A DNA stretch of 64,000 bases, from contig NZ_FMWR01000008.1 of NCBI RefSeq assembly GCF_900103085.1, positions 1 to 64,000 of the forward strand, read 5' to 3'. Each line of letters starts with the position of its first letter. Positions within the stretch are counted from its first letter, which is position 1. The DNA is from Gilliamella mensalis. Lineage in GTDB: Bacteria > Pseudomonadota > Gammaproteobacteria > Enterobacterales > Orbaceae. Shown one piece after another: positions 21,625 to 31,129 of the stretch. The position numbers were made by a program, and so were the translations under genes. The notes beneath the pieces were generated by a model. The model saw only the letters and a program-made list of their open reading frames with translations, made no database searches and had not been told where the DNA came from.

Positions 21625-21658
21625 AAATCTGCTAATAGAATGGTTAATTAGCAGATTT
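21625..21658 (-). terminator. Hairpin between malic enzyme and sensor kinase genes
   Basis: A perfect 12-bp stem (21625-21636 with 21647-21658; arm AAATCTGCTAAT) with a 10-base loop lies in the 124-base gap. Read on the minus strand it is followed by TTTTGTCATTATTT. It can end or attenuate transcription from the transporter-malic enzyme pair before the kinase and regulator genes. Confidence 0.65.
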
Positions 21659-21693
21659 ATTATTAATACAACTTAACTAATAAAATAATGTAC

Positions 21694-22848
21694 TTATTTT
21701 GCAGCATTTTTTACACTTTCAGCCACTACTTTGGCAACATTGGGTTCAAATGCATTAGGTAATATACATTCTACCGACAATTTATCGTCAGTTACAATAC
21801 TTGCTAATCCTTTGGCTGCGGCTAATTGCATTGCTAACGTAATATTTTTAGCTCTCGCATCTAACGCCCCTCTAAAAATACCAGGAAATGCTAAAACATT
21901 ATTAATTTGATTTGGATAATCACTACGTCCAGTGCCAACAATATAAGCACCTGCGGCTTTTGCTTGTTCAGGGAATATTTCAGGTGTTGGGTTAGCCATG
22001 GCAAAAATAATCGATTTTTCTGCCATCGTTGAAACCCATTGAGGTTTTAATACACCGGGTGCTGAAACGCCAACAAATACATCCGCTCCTTTGACTGCAT
22101 CTTCTAATGTACCTTTTTGTTTTTCTCGATTAGTTCTTTTAGCTATAGCTAAATGATGAGGTGGTAATGAATCATCATCTTCAGATAAGATGCCAATTTT
22201 ATCAACTACTTTTAGATTAGTTACCCCAGCGGCTAATAACATATCTGCAATAGCTAAGCCAGCAGCACCGCCACCATTGATAACAATTTTGGCTGACTCA
22301 ATTTTTTTACCGGCAACTTTTAATGCATTGTATAATGCCGCCAATACAACAATAGCTGTACCATGTTGATCGTCATGAAATACCGGTATATCTAATATTT
22401 CTTGCAAACGTTTTTCAATATCAAAACATCGTGGTGCACTGATATCCTCAAGATTAATACCTCCAAAAGAAGGTGCTAGTGCAGCAATATGTTTAACTAG
22501 CTCATCAGGATCTTGTGTATTTAATGACAGAGGAATTGCATCTACATCAGCAAATTGTTTGAATAATATTGCTTTTCCCTCCATGACAGGAATAGCCGCC
22601 TCAGGACCAATATTTCCAAGTCCTAGTACTGCTGAGCCATCAGTGATAACTGCCACTAAATTACGTTTACTTGTATATTCGTAAACAGATTCTGGATTTT
22701 TAGCTATTTCTGTACACACTGCGGCCACGCCGGGAGTATAGGCGATACTTAGATCTGCCATAGAATTTATAGGTACTTTTGAATTAATTTCTAATTTTCC
22801 ATGCATTTTTTTACTAATTGCTAATGCTTTTTCTTGAACTGTTGTCAT
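21694..22848 (-). CDS. Malic enzyme, short form (oxaloacetate-decarboxylating malate dehydrogenase)
   Basis: Converts L-malate to pyruvate and CO2 with NAD(P) reduction. This is the short bacterial type (384 residues), lacking the C-terminal phosphotransacetylase-like domain of MaeB. Family motifs are AYTPGVAAVC near 39-48, GNIGPEAAIPVMEGKA near 84-99, LEDISAPRCFDIE near 141-153 and FHDDQHGTAIVVLAAL near 164-179. A nucleotide-binding VINGGGAAGLAIADMLLAAG follows. I moved the start inward to MTTVQEKAL because AAAGGAATAAGT directly precedes it; a longer frame to 22893 lacks an RBS. It lies 92 bases downstream of the transporter gene and resembles MaeE of malate-using Firmicutes. Confidence 0.92.
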   Translation of the reverse strand: MTTVQEKALAISKKMHGKLEINSKVPINSMADLSIAYTPGVAAVCTEIAKNPESVYEYTSKRNLVAVITDGSAVLGLGNIGPEAAIPVMEGKAILFKQFADVDAIPLSLNTQDPDELVKHIAALAPSFGGINLEDISAPRCFDIEKRLQEILDIPVFHDDQHGTAIVVLAALYNALKVAGKKIESAKIVINGGGAAGLAIADMLLAAGVTNLKVVDKIGILSEDDDSLPPHHLAIAKRTNREKQKGTLEDAVKGADVFVGVSAPGVLKPQWVSTMAEKSIIFAMANPTPEIFPEQAKAAGAYIVGTGRSDYPNQINNVLAFPGIFRGALDARAKNITLAMQLAAAKGLASIVTDDKLSVECILPNAFEPNVAKVVAESVKNAAK

Positions 22849-22940
22849 ACTTATTCCTTTCAAATTATTTTTAATATTATTTATATAACTCATTTTTTAA
22901 AACATCATTTAATTTTAAATATTGTCTTATTTCTTTTTTA

Positions 22941-24236
22941 TTACATATGTAGGTAGCGTAATAATGCGGTGGTGCAAATAACCATTAACGCGCCACCTAA
23001 ACGAGTTGCTACTTGCGCAAAAGGCATTAAGTTCATTCTATTTGCCGTAGATAGTATTGCTACATCGCCAGTTCCCCCCATACCACTTTGACATGATGAG
23101 ATAATAGAGGCTTCAATTGGATGCATTTTTAAGAAAAAGCTACAAATAAAACCTGTCATAGAAACGGTAAACACGACAGAAATAATGGTAATAAAATAAG
23201 GGATAGTTAACACATTAATAACACTACCTATGTCAATATATAACAATCCTAATCCAGCCATGAGTGGAAAAGTAAAGTTACCTGAGATAAATTTATACCA
23301 TTGCTGACTGCCAAGCTCTACGCTTTGTGGTAGTAAACGGAAATATTTTACAACAGCTGTGGCAATAATCATTAATACGGGTCCAGGAAAATGAGTAATC
23401 TTTTCTAAAATCATACCAAAGATGAATAATGTGGCTAAAATCATTACTGCACCACTCATAGCTCTAGCATCCAATGGCGTTTTATCTTCTTTTAAAGCAT
23501 CAGCTAATCCATCAAATTCAATTTTCACTAATTGTCCATGACCGCTTAAGTGTGGTTTAACTTCACCAATTCTGCTCATTATGGCAGTAAAGGTAATAGC
23601 AAAAAAGTTACCTACGACAGTTGCAGGAATTAATGCACTAACAAATGAATCGTAGTTTTGATTAAGAATATTGCTATAGGCATTAGATAATTGCAATACA
23701 CCTTCGCCAATGCCGCCGGCCATAACAGGTGATATAGTATAGAAAAAAGCATGCTCCCAAGTGTCACCAAAAGCAACGGCTACAGAAACACCAACCAATG
23801 CAGCTAGGCACATACCAAGAAACATTGGAATCATCATTCGAATAAAACCTTGTATTAAAATGACACGATGCATACCTAAAATACTACCACAAACTAAACT
23901 TGCAATGTAAAAGAGTAGAAAGTTAGATTCTTTCATCAACATTTTGGTTGCGGTTAATGTGTTTTCATCAAAAACACCACAGTAAACTAACAATGATGGA
24001 ACAATTAAAGATAATATTGCAGGCGCACCAAATTTTTTTAAAAATGGTATATTTTGACCAAGCGTTCCTAAAAACCAACCTAATGGCAAAATAATAGCAA
24101 AGCCTCCAATTAAAGTTCTGGGTAGTATATCTAATTGGGCTGCAATAATAACAATGATTGAACAAACAACAAAAATAGGCAAAGGTAAAGAACCTATATA
24201 TAGTTTGTTTTTTTTTAATTGTTGCATCATGCTCAT
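22941..24236 (-). CDS. 2-hydroxycarboxylate transporter (CitS/MaeN family), probable malate carrier
   Basis: Integral membrane secondary transporter of the 2HCT family, which carries malate, citrate or lactate, usually with Na+ or H+. The 431-residue protein has about 11 hydrophobic segments and both re-entrant-loop motifs of the family: GGIGEGV near 174-180 and SGMGGTGDVA near 384-393. The start chosen (MSMMQQLKK) has AGAGG 7 bases upstream; a longer frame to 24260 has none. First gene of the unit transporter, malic enzyme, kinase, regulator. Citrate is a less likely substrate because no citrate lyase genes are nearby. Confidence 0.9.
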   Translation of the reverse strand: MSMMQQLKKNKLYIGSLPLPIFVVCSIIVIIAAQLDILPRTLIGGFAIILPLGWFLGTLGQNIPFLKKFGAPAILSLIVPSLLVYCGVFDENTLTATKMLMKESNFLLFYIASLVCGSILGMHRVILIQGFIRMMIPMFLGMCLAALVGVSVAVAFGDTWEHAFFYTISPVMAGGIGEGVLQLSNAYSNILNQNYDSFVSALIPATVVGNFFAITFTAIMSRIGEVKPHLSGHGQLVKIEFDGLADALKEDKTPLDARAMSGAVMILATLFIFGMILEKITHFPGPVLMIIATAVVKYFRLLPQSVELGSQQWYKFISGNFTFPLMAGLGLLYIDIGSVINVLTIPYFITIISVVFTVSMTGFICSFFLKMHPIEASIISSCQSGMGGTGDVAILSTANRMNLMPFAQVATRLGGALMVICTTALLRYLHM

Positions 24237-24830
24237 AATACGACCTCTTGCGCTTCTCATTTATTTTAAACACATAAAGTATAGTTATAGATACAAAAAT
24301 CAGAAGAATAAGAAAGTTATATAACTAATTTTGTAATTAATGTAAGTTGTTGAGCGTATACATTGAAATATAGAGGTAACTTTATCTAACTAGATTCATA
24401 AGTTATTCAATAAGTAACATATAAATGAGTATGATTTATGATAATGGCGTTAATATATTATCCAAGTAAACAGCAGATTAGAAAAATATACTCAAACGCA
24501 TACTTTTCTGAAACTTTTTTACAAGTATTTATGGAAACTAATTCATTATTGACCTAATAAGTATTTTCCAATCCATCATTTATGACTGAAACTATATATT
24601 AGTTCACCTGTTTAATATTGCTCAACACATAACAAATATTATTTTGATGACGAGAGGTTGTTAAGGTATAACTGATAAAATACTTAGCTGGTATAGATAA
24701 TTAGTTATAGCATTAGCGACAACATGATTACCTTTAACTAAGATTTAAAAATCATGAATACGACTTTAATTAAATTATAGATTAATCGAACGATTATGTA
24801 TTGGTAACGTAAGTTAGATACCCGCATTAA
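24237..24830. other. Long AT-rich intergenic region upstream of the transporter
   Basis: About 590 bases without a supportable gene. On its right lies the terminator of the RfaY-like gene; on its left it must hold the promoter of the transporter operon and probably the response-regulator sites. I see AT-rich stretches and no reading frame over about 40 codons with a credible RBS. The length suggests a large control region or a lost gene. Confidence 0.6.
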
Positions 24831-24866
24831 TTATCATTGTGAGTAACTAATTCCTCACAATGATAA
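24831..24866 (-). terminator. Terminator of the RfaY-like gene
   Basis: A perfect 13-bp stem (24831-24843 with 24854-24866; arm TTATCATTGTGAG) with a 10-base loop starts 6 bases after the stop of the minus-strand kinase gene. The downstream T-content on the minus strand is modest (AATTAATG), so termination may be partial. Confidence 0.65.
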
Positions 24867-24871
24867 AATGT

Positions 24872-25597
24872 TTAATCTTCTTTACCACGGATTTTACGAG
24901 ATAACCGTTTAAATCCATGAGTAAATTTTTTAATTGCCATGGCAAAAAAAGGAACCTTAATTTTAATATTAAAACGTTCTTTTAATTCGATTGCGTCATT
25001 GGCTTTAGTTAACCAAATAAAACCTGAGTTAGTTAAATCAATGGCTTTGATTTTTCCTTCAGGTGTTAAGATAAAATTACCGCCATGGACATCATTAGAT
25101 ACTAGGTTATAGCTGTGTAGTTTTTCTATACAGTTTTTTATTTGCTCGCCATACTCTTTCATTTCTTCCCATTTTAAAGATCGTCCTTCAATAAAATTGA
25201 AAATCATATAATGACGCTTTGTTTTTCGGTCGAAAGCAACCAAATAAAGTTCATAAGCAATATCACATTTATCAAGCGATATTTTGGCGAGTTTACGAAT
25301 TAAATTGAAATAAAAATCACCTGTAATTTTTGCGATCAAACGACGCTCTAAACGGTGTTCAACACCGCCATCAATTTTAAAAATAAATTGGTTTTTATTA
25401 TGATTGATTAAATAAGTATATCGCTCTAATTTATCGCTAGGATCGAGTAATTCATGATGTCCTTCTTCCGCCAAAAATTGGTCGAAAAGGTCTAGATAAT
25501 TGATTTCATCATTTTGTACATAAGCGAATTTCATATCGCCACGTTGGATTTCAATAATTTTTGCAAAGTTATTCAAATTTATTGCCTTAAAATACAT
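24872..25597 (-). CDS. LPS core heptose(II) kinase RfaY-like protein
   Basis: Protein-kinase-like fold of 241 residues resembling E. coli WaaY/RfaY, which phosphorylates heptose II of the LPS inner core. Recognisable stretches are YLDLFDQFL near 34-42, GDFYFNLIRK near 92-101, MIFNFIEG near 132-139 and SNDVHGGNFI near 168-177. The last is the catalytic-loop equivalent of the D-P-H-R-G-N-F motif in WaaY. AIDLTNSG near 190-197 is the metal-binding aspartate region, and the tail is basic. No other LPS core gene is adjacent. The ATG at 25597 lacks an RBS; an internal ATG (MKFAYVQNDE, residue 22) is an alternative. Could also be a related small kinase. Confidence 0.75.
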   Translation of the reverse strand: MYFKAINLNNFAKIIEIQRGDMKFAYVQNDEINYLDLFDQFLAEEGHHELLDPSDKLERYTYLINHNKNQFIFKIDGGVEHRLERRLIAKITGDFYFNLIRKLAKISLDKCDIAYELYLVAFDRKTKRHYMIFNFIEGRSLKWEEMKEYGEQIKNCIEKLHSYNLVSNDVHGGNFILTPEGKIKAIDLTNSGFIWLTKANDAIELKERFNIKIKVPFFAMAIKKFTHGFKRLSRKIRGKED

Positions 25598-25766
25598 AAA
25601 AAATTACGCCTATCTTAAACATTATCCCCATTAAAGTAAACGAAGCTATCACTTTTGCATTACTCGATCCACTTTACACAAAAGTGACTAAAATCGGTGT
25701 TATACTGATAATAAGATGAAAATACTATTATTAACAAATAGATAAATCGATTATTCTTTATTATTT

Positions 25767-26063
25767 ATGAAAAACAACGTATCAGTATGGTTTTTATATA
25801 TTATTAGAACAGCAAAGCAATCATTGTACACAGGTATTACTACCGATGTTGCTAGGCGTTTGCAACAACATAAAAATGGTAAAGGTGCTAAACATTTAAA
25901 AGGTCATAAAGATCTCAGTATTGTTTATCAAATTAATGTAGGTGAGAGGTCAACTGCGCTTAAAATTGAGTATCGAATAAAGCAACTATCTAAGCAAAAA
26001 AAAGAGCGATTGGTTTTGCAACAACCTGATTTAGAACAGTTGTTGCTTTTAATTGCATTATAA
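25767..26063 (+). CDS. yhbQ: GIY-YIG nuclease-superfamily protein YhbQ
   Basis: Small GIY-YIG domain protein of 98 residues. The motif is present as [17 protein letters not shown] (the Y-I and T-G-I core) at 9-25, followed by [17 protein letters not shown] with the conserved arginine. The catalytic glutamate appears in [11 protein letters not shown]. YhbQ proteins are nuclease-like; their cellular role is poorly defined and linked to DNA damage tolerance in some species. The frame is single and isolated, divergent from the RfaY-like gene and convergent with srkA. Confidence 0.88.
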   Translation: MKNNVSVWFLYIIRTAKQSLYTGITTDVARRLQQHKNGKGAKHLKGHKDLSIVYQINVGERSTALKIEYRIKQLSKQKKERLVLQQPDLEQLLLLIAL

Positions 26064-26078
26064 ATGGTTCTCTTTAGT

Positions 26079-26103
26079 GTCTTAAATTGTAAAAATTTAA
26101 GAC
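26079..26103. terminator. Bidirectional terminator between yhbQ and srkA
   Basis: A 10-bp stem (26079-26088 with 26094-26103; arm GTCTTAAATT) with a 5-base loop lies between two convergent genes and is followed by GAATTTTATT on the + strand. It can serve both yhbQ (+) and srkA (-). Confidence 0.7.
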
Positions 26104-26126
26104 GAATTTTATTGTTACCTGATTTC

Positions 26127-27116
26127 TTAATTTTGTAACATTGTCATCAATGATGGTGGCGATTTTATAGTGGTAATTTGCTGTGCAAATTCAACTAATT
26201 GTTGACGCCAAAAATCATCATCAGTTATCCATGGAAAGGCGATAGGAAAAGCAGGATCTTGCCAGCGTTCTAAAATCCATGCTAAATGGTGAACCATTCT
26301 CATTGCTCTTAAAGGTTCAATAAGTTGTAATTGATGGTTATCAAAGTCATAAAACTCTTGATACATTTCAATTAGCATATCTAGCTGTATGCGTCGCTCT
26401 TGCTGATTGCCAGAAAGCAACATCCACAGATCTTGAATAGCAGGGCCATTACGCGCATCATCAAAATCAACAAACATTGCATTATCACGCCATAAAATAT
26501 TACCTGCGTGACAATCGGCATGTAGTCGAATAGGTTGCCAATCGTTATGCCAGTATTGCTCAACGGTTTTAATTAATTGCGCTAAGGTTATTTTAAGATC
26601 GGATTGCAATTTCTTAGGAATTAATCGACAAGATAATAAAATTTCTTGAGGATGATAGAGATATTCTTCTAATCCAATAGTTGGGCGATGCAAAAAAAGT
26701 TGCTTTGCGCCAATTTGATGAATACGGGCAAGAAACATAGCCACCGATTCCATTTGTACTATATTATCCATTTCGTATTGTCGCCCACCCACACTTGGGA
26801 ACAGGGCAAACAGATAACCTTGATACTGGTGTAGCGTGGTATTATTAAATGTTAATGGCGCAATAACGGGTATTTCAGCATCAGCTAATTGCTGCGTAAA
26901 TTGATGTTCTTCCAAAATCTGATTTTTATTCCAGCGAAGAGGGCGATAAAATTTCGCAACATAACGTTTGCGATCCTCATCTTGAAATTGATAAACCCGA
27001 TTTTCATAACTATTCAATACGGTTAAACCAGAATCTACATATACGCCTATTGAAGATAAGCTATCAAGAATAAGATCCGGCGATAAAGATTGAAACGAAA
27101 ATGTTGAACTATCCAT
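26127..27116 (-). CDS. srkA: Stress response kinase A (SrkA/YihE)
   Basis: Serine/threonine protein kinase of the choline-kinase-like fold, linked in E. coli to Cpx-controlled protection from stress-induced death. The 329-residue length is one more than E. coli. Matching stretches include SFQSLSPDLILDSLSSIGV at 6-24, LNSYENRVYQF near 33-43, FPSVGGRQYE near 99-108 and LHADCHAGNILWRD near 197-210 with the catalytic aspartate. FVDFDDARNGP near 214 carries the metal-binding residues. I start at MDSSTFSF because AAAGGAAAT precedes it and it aligns with E. coli; a longer frame runs to 27152 into yihA. It lies 13 bases after the yihA stop. Confidence 0.93.
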   Translation of the reverse strand: MDSSTFSFQSLSPDLILDSLSSIGVYVDSGLTVLNSYENRVYQFQDEDRKRYVAKFYRPLRWNKNQILEEHQFTQQLADAEIPVIAPLTFNNTTLHQYQGYLFALFPSVGGRQYEMDNIVQMESVAMFLARIHQIGAKQLFLHRPTIGLEEYLYHPQEILLSCRLIPKKLQSDLKITLAQLIKTVEQYWHNDWQPIRLHADCHAGNILWRDNAMFVDFDDARNGPAIQDLWMLLSGNQQERRIQLDMLIEMYQEFYDFDNHQLQLIEPLRAMRMVHHLAWILERWQDPAFPIAFPWITDDDFWRQQLVEFAQQITTIKSPPSLMTMLQN

Positions 27117-27129
27117 TAAAGGATTTCCT

Positions 27130-27741
27130 TTATTGCTGACTAAACCATTCATCTAGTTTTTGTTTTAGCGCTTCAAGTCCAATGCGTTTAGGCGATGAAA
27201 AAGGCGCAACAGTAATATCCCCCTGAAAAGGTAAGATAGCTTCTTTGACCATGTTAACCTGTTTTTTTTGCGCACCAGAAGCCAGTTTATCGGCTTTAGT
27301 CAGTAATAACATAACAGGAATATCAACTGAAACCGCCCACTCGATCATCTGTTGATCTAAATCTTTTAAAGGGTGCCTTATATCCATTAATACAACCAGT
27401 CCTTTTAGGCTTTCGCGTTTTTGGAGGTATTCGCCCAGTGATTTTTGCCATTTTCGCTTTATGGCTTCCGGTACCTGAGCATAACCATAACCCGGTAAAT
27501 CAACTAAACGGCAATTTTCTTCAACTTCAAAAAGGTTGATAAGTTGTGTTCGCCCTGGGGTTTTACTCGTTCTAGCGAGACCTTTTTGATTGGTTAAGGT
27601 ATTTAGTGCACTTGATTTACCTGCATTAGAGCGACCCGCAAAAGCAATTTCGACACCACTGTCAATAGGTAGATGAGAAATATCGGGCGCACTTAAAATA
27701 AAATGAGTTTTGGCATAATTTAATGGGTGAAAATCGGTCAT
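27130..27741 (-). CDS. engB: Ribosome biogenesis GTP-binding protein YihA/YsxC (EngB)
   Basis: Small essential TRAFAC GTPase involved in 50S ribosome assembly. G motifs are visible in 203 residues: G1 [10 protein letters not shown] near 34-43, G3 DLPGYGYA near 79-86 and G4 LLTKADK near 144-150. AAGGA lies about 10 bases before the ATG. It is followed directly by srkA in the same direction, so the two are probably co-transcribed. This pairing differs from E. coli, where yihA lies beside polA. Confidence 0.94.
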   Translation of the reverse strand: MTDFHPLNYAKTHFILSAPDISHLPIDSGVEIAFAGRSNAGKSSALNTLTNQKGLARTSKTPGRTQLINLFEVEENCRLVDLPGYGYAQVPEAIKRKWQKSLGEYLQKRESLKGLVVLMDIRHPLKDLDQQMIEWAVSVDIPVMLLLTKADKLASGAQKKQVNMVKEAILPFQGDITVAPFSSPKRIGLEALKQKLDEWFSQQ

Positions 27742-27762
27742 AAATAAGTATCCTTTAAATGC

Positions 27763-27791
27763 AACGGCACTTAATTGATTAAAATGCCGTT
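27763..27791 (-). terminator. Weak hairpin between argD and yihA
   Basis: A 7-bp stem (AACGGCA at 27763-27769 with TGCCGTT at 27785-27791) with an AT-rich inner region that can pair further lies between argD and yihA, both on the minus strand. The T-run after it is poor, so it is at best a weak terminator for argD. Confidence 0.35.
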
Positions 27792-27806
27792 ACTGTATAG
27801 AAAAAC

Positions 27807-29147
<1,341 letters not shown>

Positions 29148-29231
29148 TTACGCAATAATTTTCTTCTTATCTATAATTATTTTCAGGTATAATCAGTCAC
29201 TGTTTGTTAATTGTACCTAAAAGAGATAAAA

Positions 29232-29501
29232 ATGAGTCGTGTTGTTTATTGCCATTATTTAAAAAAAGAATCAGAGGGTTTAGATTTCCAGCTGTATCCA
29301 GGGGAGCTTGGAAAACGTATCTTTAATGAAATATCAAAACAAGCATGGCAGGAATGGCTTAAAAAACAAACTATGCTAATTAATGAAAATAAACTCAATA
29401 TGATGAATCCAGAACATCGTAAAAAAATTGAAGCTGAAATGATCAAATTTTTATTTGAAGGTGAAGATGTTGTTATTGATGGATATAAACCACAAAATTG
29501 A
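29232..29501 (+). CDS. yggX: Fe(2+)-trafficking protein YggX
   Basis: Small cytoplasmic protein that protects Fe-S clusters from oxidation and is linked to iron handling. The 89-residue product begins [19 protein letters not shown], with the conserved cysteine at position 7. It carries [20 protein letters not shown] and the C-terminal [16 protein letters not shown] start at 29232 (RBS AAGAGATAAA) rather than at an upstream frame start at 29211. It is followed by mltC, as in E. coli; mutY, which precedes it there, is absent here. Confidence 0.94.
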   Translation: MSRVVYCHYLKKESEGLDFQLYPGELGKRIFNEISKQAWQEWLKKQTMLINENKLNMMNPEHRKKIEAEMIKFLFEGEDVVIDGYKPQN

Positions 29502-29509
29502 GATATCAC

Positions 29510-30586
29510 ATGAAAAAAAATAAAAAGATCATAGCAATACTCGTTGCTGTGAGCCTTCTAACTGGTTGTCCTAGTACAAATTCAAACAAAGAAAAACAGG
29601 ATGAAGACTATTATATTAAAGACACTAATGCTTTTAATATTTTAATTAGCCAATATGCTAATAACATTGAACAAATTTGGGGACCGAAAGAAGTCCTTAT
29701 TGCCGGCCCTAAAGACTATGTTCAATACGAAGATAATTTAAAAACGCGTGTCCATATTAACTTTGTTTCAGGTGTGATTACAATTGAAACTATGGCTGAA
29801 TCACCAATAGATAACTTAAAGGAAGCGATTGTTTCTACATTACTTATGCCTGAGCCAGTGGATATTATTCGCCATGATAAAATCAGCCAAGATTTGTCTG
29901 AAGAACCATTTTTATACAATCAGGTGTTAGACCAAGAACATCAACCTATTCGTTGGAGTGGTAGAGCTAATAATTTTGCTGACTATGTACTTGCCAATAA
30001 TACAAAAACTCGTTCGTCTGGTTCGCATAATATCGCTTATGTTGAAATTAAACTTGTTCCAAATCATATTAATCAGCGTGCTAGAAAATTCTTACCACTC
30101 GTCACAGAGGCATCAAATCGTTACTTTATTGATGAGCGATTGATTTTAGCTATTATTGAAGTGGAATCAGCCTTTAACCCTTATGCTGTCAGTCGCACTG
30201 ATGCGCTCGGATTGATGCAAGTACAACAACATACTGCAGGTCGTGATATTTTTAAATTACGAGGTAAATCAAGTGAACCAAGTCGAAAATTTTTGCTCGA
30301 TCCGCGTAATAATGTTGATATGGGAACTGCTTATTTATCATTGTTAAAAACAAAATACTTAGCTGGTATTAATAACCCAATCTCGTTAAGATACGCTATG
30401 ATCACTTCTTATAATGGTGGGGCAGGTAGCGTGTTGCGTACTTTTTCTAACGATCGCAATCAAGCAATCAACATCATAAATTCGATGACACCACAACAAG
30501 TTTATCGAAAATTAGTAACCTCTCATGTTTCTCAAGAATCACGAAATTATCTGATAAAAGTTAGTAGGATTTTAGATAATAAATAA
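29510..30586 (+). CDS. mltC: Membrane-bound lytic murein transglycosylase C
   Basis: Outer-membrane lipoprotein that cleaves peptidoglycan glycan strands into 1,6-anhydro products. The lipoprotein signal is clear (AILVAVSLLTGC, cysteine at residue 20). The N-terminal DUF3393-like domain (about 30-180) precedes the SLT domain (about 195-340). The catalytic glutamate is in IIEVESAFNPYAVSRTDALG, followed by GLMQVQQHTAG and ITSYNGGAGSVLRTF. I start at the ATG 29510; a TTG at 29498 also opens the frame but would put four residues before the signal peptide. The gene begins 8 bases after the yggX stop. Length 358, like E. coli. Confidence 0.93.
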   Translation: MKKNKKIIAILVAVSLLTGCPSTNSNKEKQDEDYYIKDTNAFNILISQYANNIEQIWGPKEVLIAGPKDYVQYEDNLKTRVHINFVSGVITIETMAESPIDNLKEAIVSTLLMPEPVDIIRHDKISQDLSEEPFLYNQVLDQEHQPIRWSGRANNFADYVLANNTKTRSSGSHNIAYVEIKLVPNHINQRARKFLPLVTEASNRYFIDERLILAIIEVESAFNPYAVSRTDALGLMQVQQHTAGRDIFKLRGKSSEPSRKFLLDPRNNVDMGTAYLSLLKTKYLAGINNPISLRYAMITSYNGGAGSVLRTFSNDRNQAINIINSMTPQQVYRKLVTSHVSQESRNYLIKVSRILDNK

Positions 30587-30599
30587 GCTAGTAACAAAC

Positions 30600-30648
30600 A
30601 TTGAATATCTCTTTATCATTACTTATGAACGATAAAGAGATATTCAAT
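30600..30648 (+). terminator. Long hairpin after mltC
   Basis: A perfect 18-bp stem (30600-30617 with 30631-30648; left arm begins ATTGAATATCTC) with a 13-base loop starts 13 bases after the mltC stop and is followed by TTGAAAAAATA. It is the natural end of the yggX-mltC unit. The stem is longer than most rho-independent terminators and may act in both directions. Confidence 0.7.
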
Positions 30649-30696
30649 TTTGAAAAAATAGGAATAATAATCTTTTGGTTAGCCAAAAGGAGGAAT

Positions 30697-30729
30697 ATGC
30701 GATTTTATAGAGTTTTGTTTTTTTGTTAA
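30697..30729 (+). other. Ten-codon frame behind a strong Shine-Dalgarno
   Basis: AAAAGGAGG lies 4 bases before an ATG that opens MRFYRVLFFC and a TAA stop. A small hairpin (TTTTGG, loop TTAG, CCAAAA, 30673-30688) directly precedes the Shine-Dalgarno. It could be a leader peptide, the 5' stump of a lost gene or chance. There is no support for translation beyond the RBS. Confidence 0.2.
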
Positions 30730-30787
30730 AACACATCAGTTATAGGAATTACTAGCGCTGTTTACAGTAATTTAAGAAACAACAATA

Positions 30788-31129
30788 ATGAATATACATA
30801 AAATTGAAATTAGCACCTTAATCACAGACAAAGAAAAGGGCAATTACACAAAGAAAAAATAACAGCCACTAGTTGCTGAAATATTTTAAGCTGAGTTATT
30901 AGACCATTTATATCGTACTAAAAAAGCCAGACTACAACAGTATGATGATGTCCTTTTAAGTAGTAAATATTGAATATTTATGCAGGTTGGACGTGCAAGT
31001 ATTAATTTGTTAAAACCTGTGATATTTATCTGTGGGAATCAAAATTCACTCAACCGTCTACTCACAAACCACAAACGAATGAAAAAGAAGAAAGAGAGTG
31101 ACATGTACTTAAATGATTATACAACATAA
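30788..31129 (+). pseudogene. Decayed reading frame with three internal stops
   Basis: One frame runs 114 codons from an ATG to TAA with only three internal stops, at codons 25 (TAA), 34 (TAA) and 62 (TGA). The pieces look protein-like: MNIHKIEISTLITDKEKGNY, AELLDHLYRTKKARLQQYDD and IFMQVGRASINLLKPVIFI. Each stop is one C-to-T or G-to-A step from Gln or Trp, as expected for a gene decaying under AT mutation pressure. I do not recognise the family. It sits in the roughly 1-kb gap between mltC and focA. Confidence 0.4.

Noticed and set aside
23968-24273. 101-codon minus-strand frame at the start of the transporter gene
   Set aside because: It lies in another frame of the same strand over the transporter N-terminus, and its translation is an aromatic, cysteine-rich shadow of membrane helices.
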